DNA from: Streptomyces sp. NA02950
Lineage (GTDB): Bacteria > Actinomycetota > Actinomycetes > Streptomycetales > Streptomycetaceae
Assembly (NCBI RefSeq): GCF_013364155.1
Contig: NZ_CP054916.1
Location: 4,833,001 to 4,897,000 of the forward strand
Reading direction: 5' to 3'
DNA length: 64,000 nt
In this document: one piece after another, positions 58,259 to 64,000 of the stretch
Position numbering within the stretch: position 1 is the first letter of the stretch
Layout of the letters: the number at the start of each line of letters is the position of its first letter
The notes under the pieces: model-generated
Told to the model about the DNA's origin: nothing
The model's input: only the letters and a program-made list of their open reading frames with translations
The model's database searches: none
Translations under genes and position numbers: made by a program

Positions 58259-60415
58259 ATGACTACCACCACCGGCACCACGACCGGCAAGAAGCAGCAG
58301 GCCGAGCAGGGTGGGCCGGTGCTGGACTGGGCGGCCGGTCACGGACCCGTGACCGGCGCCCTGTCCGCCACCACCGGCGCCTTCGCCCTGGCCACCACCG
58401 GCGCCGCCACCGGCATGCCCCCGGGCTGGGCCCTGGCCGCCGGATGCGTGGGCGCCATCGGCCACACCGCCGCCGGACTGCGGTGGCGCAACGCGGGCCG
58501 GACCATCACCGCCCGCGCCGCCTCCTGGCTGCTGGGCTCCGGCTGGACCACCTGGGCCATCACCCACGGCCCCCTGACCTGGACCGCGCTCGGTTCGCTG
58601 GCCACGATCGGGATCGGGATCGGCACCGCCGCCCGCGCCACAGGCCTGTACGAGGAAGCCCGCGAGGACGAGGCCGCCGCCGCGGTGGAGCGGCAGGTCG
58701 CGGCCGAGTTGTCTGCCGAGCGGCGGGGCATCGCCGCGGAGTGGGCCGAGCGGATCGAGCGGATCGCCAGCATCCGGCTGCGGGTGCTGGCGGTGGAGAT
58801 GTGGGCGACCGGGTGCGGCTTCACCATCGACGCCGAGTTGCCCGGCGGCACCACGTATGACCACATCGCCAAGCACTCCGCCCGCCTGGGCGCGGACGCC
58901 CATCTGCCGCACGGCTGCACCGTCGCTGCCGGGCCCGGCATCCATCAGGGCCGGGTGCTGATCGATGTCGCCACGGCCAGCGTGCTGGAGCAGGAGATCA
59001 GTTACCCGTCCGACTACGGGCCGCTGTCGGTGCACACCGGCATCCCCTGGGGCGTGCGCACTACTGCCGAGCAGGTCCTGACCTACCTGCGTGAGCAGTG
59101 CGCACTCGTGGTCGGGCCGACCGGATCGGGCAAGACCAACATGCTCCACACCATCCTGGCCGGGTTCGCCCGCGCCACCGACGTGATCACCTGGGTGATC
59201 GACCTGAACGCCGGATCGGCCGGACTGCCCTGGGTCCGCCCCGCTCTCCAGCCTGACGGCACTCCCGTCAAGGATGTGCGGCCGGGGGTCGACTGGCTGG
59301 CGGGCAGCCACGAGGAAGCGGTGCGGATGCTGGATGCCGCGATCCGGATTGGGCGGCACCGCAAGACGGTCTACCAGGACCTCATGGCGCAGGCGAATAC
59401 CGACCTGCTGCCCATCAGCGCCCAGATTCCTCAGATCATGCTGGTCATCGATGAAGGCGCCGAGATCCTGGTCAGCAACGACCGGAACACGCGCAAGCTC
59501 GCGGAAAAGATCCTCGAAGTCATCCGCCTGTTCCGCGCCATGGGCATCCGCACCGTACTCACCGCCCTCGGTGCCACCGGCTCTGTGCTGGGGAACCTGA
59601 TGATCCGCCGTGAGGCCAAGGTGCGCGTCGCCCTGACCGGCGGCGAGACCGAAGGCATGGACCTGTCCAAGCAGTTCCCCGGCAGCCGCGGCCTGCGCAC
59701 CGATCAGGCCCCGTACAAGGGGTCGGGGTTCATGGGCACCCCCGAGTCTCCGGTGGCGTTGTTCAAGTCGTGGCGGATCCTGCCCAACCAGATCCGCGAC
59801 ATCGTGGCAGCCACCAGCGACCGCCACCCCACCCTCGACGCGAAGTCCGCGCAGGCGGCGGGCGCGGTCTACGCCGACCGGTGGGATCGCGAGCGCACTG
59901 CATGGATGCGGGAGCACGCCCCCGCCGAACCCACCCCGGACGCGACCAGTGATCCTGCCGTCCGTTCTGGGGCGGGTGCTGGGCTGAACTTGTCGGCGCT
60001 GCGCGACGGTGGCCGCGACGCAGGGCCCGGGGACGATCCGGACGCGGATCGGCTCGCGCAGCAGTTCATGCGCGAGATCGACGAACGGTTCGGCACCACC
60101 CCCGACCCCGACGCCGAGCAGGACGCGAAGCAGCAGCGGCCTGAGCGCGCGCAGGGCGGGCTGAACCTGTCCGCGCTCCGCGACAGCGACGACGCCGACG
60201 AGACTGCCGCCGCGGGCCCGGAATGGCTGGCCGAGGCGATCAAGGCAATCCAGTCCGCGGGGGCGGCGGGCATGAAGCCCTCCGCTGTTGCCGATCTCGT
60301 CGGCCGCAGTCGGCAGGCGGTCCGGGACGCGCTCAAAGCCGCCGCCGAGCGCGGCGAGTTGGTCTACCGGGACAACGGACCGCACTCGGTCTACGTCCAC
60401 CCCGACCACGCCTGA
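58259..60415 (+). CDS. traB: TraB-type FtsK/SpoIIIE DNA translocase of AICE-2
   Basis: 718 residues from ATG 58259, one base after the upstream TGA. Hydrophobic membrane region at 30-125, a helical linker, then the motor: Walker A VVGPTGSGKTNML near 285 and Walker B IMLVIDEGAEIL near 390. The segment 575-645 contains two copies of GLNLSALRD separated by an acidic stretch. The C-terminal winged helix (MKPSAVADLVGRSRQAVRDA) would read the clt repeats. The protein is only distantly like AICE-1's TraB outside the motor. Confidence 0.92.
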   Translation: MTTTTGTTTGKKQQAEQGGPVLDWAAGHGPVTGALSATTGAFALATTGAATGMPPGWALAAGCVGAIGHTAAGLRWRNAGRTITARAASWLLGSGWTTWAITHGPLTWTALGSLATIGIGIGTAARATGLYEEAREDEAAAAVERQVAAELSAERRGIAAEWAERIERIASIRLRVLAVEMWATGCGFTIDAELPGGTTYDHIAKHSARLGADAHLPHGCTVAAGPGIHQGRVLIDVATASVLEQEISYPSDYGPLSVHTGIPWGVRTTAEQVLTYLREQCALVVGPTGSGKTNMLHTILAGFARATDVITWVIDLNAGSAGLPWVRPALQPDGTPVKDVRPGVDWLAGSHEEAVRMLDAAIRIGRHRKTVYQDLMAQANTDLLPISAQIPQIMLVIDEGAEILVSNDRNTRKLAEKILEVIRLFRAMGIRTVLTALGATGSVLGNLMIRREAKVRVALTGGETEGMDLSKQFPGSRGLRTDQAPYKGSGFMGTPESPVALFKSWRILPNQIRDIVAATSDRHPTLDAKSAQAAGAVYADRWDRERTAWMREHAPAEPTPDATSDPAVRSGAGAGLNLSALRDGGRDAGPGDDPDADRLAQQFMREIDERFGTTPDPDAEQDAKQQRPERAQGGLNLSALRDSDDADETAAAGPEWLAEAIKAIQSAGAAGMKPSAVADLVGRSRQAVRDALKAAAERGELVYRDNGPHSVYVHPDHA

Positions 60416-60429
60416 GCGGCCACACACCG

Positions 60430-60550
60430 CTACTGGCTACTGGCTACCGCAAAGGTTGCCAGTAGCCAGTAGAACGGCCCCTACAGCCCCTCGCAGGGCT
60501 CTACCGGGCCTTTTGCCGGTAGCCAGTAGGCAGTAGCCACTAACCACTAC
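60430..60550. repeat. Candidate clt locus of AICE-2 (CTACTGGC/GCCAGTAG repeats)
   Basis: Fifteen bases after the traB stop, CTACTGGCTACTGGCTACC (60430-60448) is inverted with one mismatch at 60454-60472. Further copies lie at 60518-60538 (GGTAGCCAGTAGGCAGTAGCC), with CTAACCACTACAACTACA beyond. The position parallels the AICE-1 repeat cluster but the sequence is different, as expected for a TraB-specific loading site. Confidence 0.6.
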
Positions 60551-60568
60551 AACTACACACCGTTATCA

Positions 60569-60605
60569 GCAGGCGCCCGCCGGAACCCTTCCGGCGGGCG
60601 CCTGC
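60569..60605 (+). terminator. 15-bp hairpin after the clt-like repeats
   Basis: Positions 60569-60583 pair perfectly with 60591-60605 across a 7-nt loop. It would end or attenuate the transfer operon before the next gene set. Confidence 0.7.
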
Positions 60606-60636
60606 CCTGTCCCGGACCGCTGGAAGGGAGCACCAC

Positions 60637-60948
60637 ATGCACCACCACGAACCCCCCGGGAACCTCGCCCCGCACATACCCGCCGACGCCTACCAGCGCG
60701 CGCAGGCCACCGGACAGCCGGTCGTCATCGTTGTCAACAACGAGCCGACAGGCTTCCCCTGGCGACGCGTCCTGATCCCCTTCGCGATCGCCGGGGCGGT
60801 CGTCGCCGGGGGTTGGGGACTGGCCGCCGCCCTGTGCTGGCTGATGGACGTCGCCGCCCACACCGCAACGGCCATCGCTGGGGCTGTCGCCGGACCCGTC
60901 GGGGTCGGCGGCATCACTCTCAAGCTCTTCGGCTCCAAGAACAAGTAG
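60637..60948 (+). CDS. Small two-TM membrane protein (spread-protein candidate)
   Basis: 103 residues from ATG 60637, behind GGAAGGGAG. A His/Pro-rich polar start (MHHHEPPGNLAPHIP) is followed by two hydrophobic helices: about 47-67, and 74-95 with a Gly-rich end. It lies in the place of the small Spd-like genes of AICE-1. Topology and context suggest a role in intramycelial spread; sequence family unknown. Confidence 0.7.
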   Translation: MHHHEPPGNLAPHIPADAYQRAQATGQPVVIVVNNEPTGFPWRRVLIPFAIAGAVVAGGWGLAAALCWLMDVAAHTATAIAGAVAGPVGVGGITLKLFGSKNK

Positions 60949-60962
60949 ACGGGGGCTGTTCG

Positions 60963-61760
60963 ATGCGGTTCTACCTCACGACCCACAAACGTCACTGGGT
61001 GCGCTTAACCGACAAGCCGCTGTTCCTGAAGTCCGAGCACTTCGTCAAGGCGGTCAGGCTGGACCCGGCCCAGGGCCCGTACGCGGTGGACTCCGGCGGT
61101 TTCTCGGAGCTCCAGCGTCACGGCTGCTGGACCCGCAGCGAGCGTCAGTACGTCGATGATCTGCGCCGTATCTGGGAGTGCGTCGGCCCGTTCGACTGGG
61201 CCGCTCCGCAGGACTGGATGTGTGAGCCGATCATGATCCACGGCGGCACGGTCGGCGGACAGCACTTCGTCGGCACCCACCTGAGCATCGCAGAGCACCA
61301 GCGACGCACCGTGGCCAACTACCTGGAACTGCGGGAACTGGCGCCGGACCTGCCGATCGTGCCGGTGCTCCAAGGCTGGGAGCTCCCAGCCTACGAACGC
61401 TGTGTGGCCCTGTACGAGCGGGCCGGAGTCGACCTAGCGAAGGAACCCACCGTCGGTCTTGGCTCCGTCTGCCGACGTCAGGCCACACGCGAAGCAGTCG
61501 CCATCGTCACCACCCTCGCCGGATACGGCATACGGCTGCACGGTTTCGGTTTCAAGACCATCGGCCTGGAACGCGTCGGCCACCTCATGGCCTCCGCCGA
61601 CTCTGCCGCATGGAGCTACCACGCCCGCCGCCGCCCGCCCATGCTCGGCCACACGCACAGGAACTGCGCCAACTGCCTGCCCTACGCGCTCCGGTGGCGC
61701 ACTCGCGTCCTGGACCGCATGCCCCAGTGGCAGCAGCCCGCACTCGACGCTGCTGCCTGA
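60963..61760 (+). CDS. DpdA-like deazapurine DNA modification protein
   Basis: 265 residues from ATG 60963. A TGT-like TIM-barrel pattern: YAVDSGGFSELQRHG with the catalytic-type Asp, WAAPQDWMCEP, EHQRRTVANYLELRELAPDL, VPVLQGWE, VGLGSVCRRQ, and LHGFGFKT. A C-terminal HRNCANCLPYALRW carries a CxxC. Such proteins form the DpdA family, which inserts 7-deazaguanine bases into DNA to evade restriction. The other dpd genes and queuosine precursor genes are not in the window, so the substrate would come from host preQ0. DNA modification is inferred from family. Confidence 0.8.
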   Translation: MRFYLTTHKRHWVRLTDKPLFLKSEHFVKAVRLDPAQGPYAVDSGGFSELQRHGCWTRSERQYVDDLRRIWECVGPFDWAAPQDWMCEPIMIHGGTVGGQHFVGTHLSIAEHQRRTVANYLELRELAPDLPIVPVLQGWELPAYERCVALYERAGVDLAKEPTVGLGSVCRRQATREAVAIVTTLAGYGIRLHGFGFKTIGLERVGHLMASADSAAWSYHARRRPPMLGHTHRNCANCLPYALRWRTRVLDRMPQWQQPALDAAA

Positions 61761-61766
61761 CTTCGC

Positions 61767-61810
61767 CCGGGGCGGCCCCCACTCACGCCAATGACACGGG
61801 ACCGCCCCGG
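61767..61810 (+). repeat. Operon hairpin repeat, AICE-2 relative
   Basis: CCGGGGCGG at 61767-61775 pairs with CCGCCCCGG at 61802-61810. The stem is shared with 4531-4572 and 10786-10827, the loop is not. It ends 39 nt before the Prim-Pol start, exactly the spacing at 4572-4611. Confidence 0.55.
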
Positions 61811-61848
61811 CCCAACCAGCCACATCAGACCTGTTGGAGGTATCCAGC

Positions 61849-62751
61849 ATGACCCATGAAGCACGTTCCGCGCTGCTCCGCGCAGCCCTGGACTCCGCCG
61901 AACGCGGCTGGCACGTCCACCCCCTACGGCCCGGCGGCAAAGCCCCGGCGCTCCATGGCGAGGAGTCCTGCCCCCGTACCGGCGAGTGCGCGGCCGGGCA
62001 CCGCAAGTGGGAGCAGCGCGCCACCCTCGACACCGACCGCATCCATGCTGCGTGGGGCGCGCGTCCGTTCAACGTCGGCATTGCGACGGGTCCGTCGGGG
62101 CTGATCGTGGTGGACCTGGACATGCCCAAGCCGGAAGACGGTGCGGACACGCCTTCCGGCGTGACGTCCTTCAAGGCGCTCTGCGAGCGCGCCGGGCAGG
62201 CCGCCCCCACCACTCACACGGTGCGGACTCCCAGCGGCGGTCGGCACCTGTACTTCACCGCCCCGCCCGGCGTCCGGTTGCCCAGCAGCAAGGGCACGCT
62301 GGCGAAGAAGATCGATACCCGCGCGTGGGGTGGGAACGTCGTCGCCGCGGGCAGCACCACCCGCGACGGCACGTACGAGACCGTGGAGGCTACCGCGCCC
62401 GTCCCGCTGCCTGCCTGGCTGTTGGACGCGCTCAAGCCCGCGCCCCGCCCCGCCGGACCGCTGCGGCTGGCCGCGCCCCGAAACTCCACCCGCCTTGCTC
62501 AGGTGGCGCTGGAGCGCGAGACCGCCGCCGTCGCCGCGGCCACCGAGGGCGGGCGCGAGCAGCAGTTGTTCCTCAGCGCCCGCGCCATAGGGCGGTTCGT
62601 CGCGTGGGGCGACATCCCCCGCCACGAGGTAGAAGCGGCTTTTCAGGCGGCCGGGGAGTCGGTGGGACTCAAGCCGTCCGAGTGCCGCTCGACCCTGCGC
62701 AGCGTCCTGAACTGGTGCCTCCGCACCGCCCGGCCCCGGGAGACGGCATGA
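61849..62751 (+). CDS. Prim-Pol (bifunctional primase/polymerase) of AICE-2
   Basis: 300 residues from ATG 61849, with TTGGAGG 9 nt upstream. Prim-Pol motifs: SAERGWHVHPLRPGGKAPAL, IATGPSGLIVVDLDMPK with catalytic DLD, and HTVRTPSGGRHLYFTAP. An insert with ESCPRTGECAAGH adds a possible zinc pair absent from the AICE-1 copy. It is paired with the helicase-like gene at 63118 through one small intervening gene, and its stop overlaps the next ATG (ATGA). It replicates the excised element. Confidence 0.87.
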   Translation: MTHEARSALLRAALDSAERGWHVHPLRPGGKAPALHGEESCPRTGECAAGHRKWEQRATLDTDRIHAAWGARPFNVGIATGPSGLIVVDLDMPKPEDGADTPSGVTSFKALCERAGQAAPTTHTVRTPSGGRHLYFTAPPGVRLPSSKGTLAKKIDTRAWGGNVVAAGSTTRDGTYETVEATAPVPLPAWLLDALKPAPRPAGPLRLAAPRNSTRLAQVALERETAAVAAATEGGREQQLFLSARAIGRFVAWGDIPRHEVEAAFQAAGESVGLKPSECRSTLRSVLNWCLRTARPRETA

Positions 62752-63121
62752 CCCCCACCCCGCCCCGCGGGGAGCTGAAAAGCCCCTCCATGGGCCTCGA
62801 CCGGCCGCACGCCGCCGAATTGGCCCCAGCGCCGGACGGCCGTAGCGCGCCGAAAGTCGTCGGCCGTGAGGCCGTCCCTTCTGCTCTTCTGCTCTTCGCT
62901 CTGACGGACAGCAGGGCGACGGCCGGTACCCCGCCGCGTGGCTCCACATCACCGCCCCGCCGAACTGGCAAGCCGTGCCCACCGCCACCTCGTGGTGCGC
63001 ATGCGGCCGGGACTGCAGCGCGGTCGGCAAGCGCCGGGTGCTCGACCTGATCGCCGACCACGAAACCCACAAGACCACCTGCCCACTCCGCACTCCCCAG
63101 GAAGGGAGGACCGCCGCATGA
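62748..63121 (+). pseudogene. Apparently frameshifted small gene between Prim-Pol and helicase
   Basis: ATG 62748 overlaps the Prim-Pol stop but its frame gives featureless sequence after about 60 codons. A second frame, open from about 62869, gives AAWLHITAPPNWQAVPTATS, then WCACGRDCSAVGKRRVLDL, a zinc-finger-like small protein. It ends in an ATGA overlap with the helicase. No start codon precedes its first conserved part, so the two halves need a frameshift near 62900-62940. Either a recent mutation, a sequencing error, or programmed frameshifting. Confidence 0.55.
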
Positions 63122-64000
63122 CCCCCACCACGCCCGCGCCGTCCATCGACGGCGCCGCCCTGCTCAACGAGGTGGAAGCCTTCCACCGCCGCTTCAACGT
63201 CTTCCCCACCGAAGCCGCCTACGTCGCCGTAGCCCTGTGGGACGCACACGCGCACCTGATGGATGCCCTGGACGGAACCGCCCGCATCGCCTTCCTCAGC
63301 CCCGAACCGGGTTCCGGAAAGTCGCGTGCGCTGGAGATCATCGAGACGCTCACGCCGCGCGCTGCGACGACCGTCAATGCCTCCGCGAACGCCCTGTTCC
63401 GGCTTGTCTCCGCAGACGAGGGCACACCCACGCTCCTTTTTGACGAGATCGACACCGTATTCGGTCCCAAGGCGGGCGGGAACGAGGAAGTCCGCGGGTT
63501 CCTCAACTCCGGTTACCGGCGCGGCGCCAAGTCCCTGCGCTGCATTGGGGACGGATCCGACCAGAAAGCAGGCTTCTTCCCCTCGTTCTGCGCGGTGGCC
63601 ATGGCTGGTCTCGGCTCGCTGCCCGACACGATCCTGACCCGCTCCGTCATCATCCGCATGCGCAAGAAGGCACCCAACGAGAAGGCCGAGCCCTACAGGC
63701 GGCGCATCCACGAGAAGCAGGGAAACGCTCTGCGCGACCGGCTCGCTGAGTGGGCCGCCACCGTGCGCGACCAGATCGAGCACGCCTGGCCGGAGATGCC
63801 CGAAGGCGTCACCGACCGGCCTGCGGATGTGTGGGAACCCCTGCTCGCCGTCGCCGACGCGGCCGGGGGCGACTGGCCCGAGCGGGCCCGCGCAGCGTGC
63901 CTGGAACTGGTCCACTCCGCCCAGGACGACGACGAAGCATCCCTCGGTACCCGGCTGCTCACAGACCTCCGCGATCACGTGTTCTGCGGTGCCGACCGCA
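63118..64000 (+). CDS. DUF3631-type AAA ATPase / replicative helicase of AICE-2 (partial)
   Basis: At least 294 residues from ATG 63118, cut by the window end. Walker A SPEPGSGKSRAL near 60 and Walker B TLLFDEIDTVFG near 100, then GYRRGAKSLRCIGDG and ILTRSVIIRMRKK, follow the DUF3631 ATPase pattern found next to Prim-Pol genes in AICEs. It replaces the RepA-like helicase of AICE-1, so the two elements use different helicases with similar primases. Coupled by ATGA to the preceding gene. Confidence 0.85.
   Translation, partial: MTPTTPAPSIDGAALLNEVEAFHRRFNVFPTEAAYVAVALWDAHAHLMDALDGTARIAFLSPEPGSGKSRALEIIETLTPRAATTVNASANALFRLVSADEGTPTLLFDEIDTVFGPKAGGNEEVRGFLNSGYRRGAKSLRCIGDGSDQKAGFFPSFCAVAMAGLGSLPDTILTRSVIIRMRKKAPNEKAEPYRRRIHEKQGNALRDRLAEWAATVRDQIEHAWPEMPEGVTDRPADVWEPLLAVADAAGGDWPERARAACLELVHSAQDDDEASLGTRLLTDLRDHVFCGADR

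Larger units (their letters stand above)
51316..64000. mobile_element. AICE-2: second conjugative element, runs past the window end
   Basis: It starts at the tRNA-Ser(GGA) fragment 51316-51357 and shares AICE-1's order: phased att hexamers, minus-strand regulator block, GntR repressor, leader RNA, DUF2637 protein, RRQRL protein, TraB, repeat cluster, Prim-Pol, helicase. It differs in regulators (HTH-FGE and aminotransferase instead of XRE and Nudix) and carries a DpdA-like gene. The right end, with xis, int and the intact tRNA-Ser(GGA), should lie beyond 64000. Confidence 0.88.

Overview
The window comes from a high-GC actinomycete chromosome, almost certainly Streptomyces or a close relative. 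Supporting signs are the very GC-rich third codon positions, the full-length bifunctional geosmin synthase, tRNA genes without an encoded CCA, TraB/FtsK-type conjugation genes, Prim-Pol replication modules, and ATGA/GTGA/TGATG-coupled operons. All functional names rest on reading sequence and motifs; no database search was possible.

Layout. 1-963: the end of a Pro/Gln/Asn-rich protein and a two-TM potassium channel. 964-14524: a complete actinomycete integrative and conjugative element (AICE-1) inserted in tRNA-Ser(CGA) and bounded by a 57-bp direct repeat. It carries Nudix/XRE and GntR regulators, a long leader RNA, small membrane proteins, a GGDEF protein, TraB, a string of small ORFs, Prim-Pol, a RecA-like helicase, excisionase and integrase. 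14627-30432: mostly core genes: tadA and its partner, upp, a LytR_C protein, a riboswitch-led SDR gene, a ferredoxin/reductase/P450 operon, BlaI, TerB, an acyltransferase, geosmin synthase, IclR and a PP2C phosphatase. 30455-37170: a truncated response regulator and a minus-strand GTPase operon (dynamin-like GTPase, second P-loop GTPase, two partners) split by an IS110 element. 37703-45064: PucR regulator, TrkA-type protein, amino-acid permease and two unknowns. 45201-48656: a 1151-residue NTPase-TPR-glycosyltransferase fusion.

48790-64000: a second integration hot spot at tRNA-Ser(GGA). Two 3' tRNA fragments (48790 and 51316) flank a 2.5-kb integrase-less segment that holds a second rpoA gene. 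To its right, AICE-2 begins at 51316 and runs off the window; the intact tRNA and integrase are expected beyond 64000. AICE-2 has an HTH-FGE protein, a class IV aminotransferase, a GntR repressor with four ACCTAGGT-type operators, the same leader RNA as AICE-1, a TraB, a DpdA-like protein, Prim-Pol and a DUF3631-like helicase.

How it works together (inference). In each AICE a GntR repressor sits divergent to a long operon. The operon starts with a roughly 155-nt conserved leader: a boxA-like sequence, a stem, a compact tRNA-like fold and a terminator-like palindrome. TraB moves double-stranded DNA between hyphae, probably recognising a repeat cluster directly after its own stop codon. Prim-Pol plus helicase replicate the excised circle, and Xis/Int act at att sites flanked by helically phased hexamers. 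The most unusual points are the paired leader RNAs, the mobile rpoA, the NTPase-glycosyltransferase fusion, the IS-broken GTPase operon and the thiamine-pyrophosphate-type riboswitch ahead of an SDR gene.
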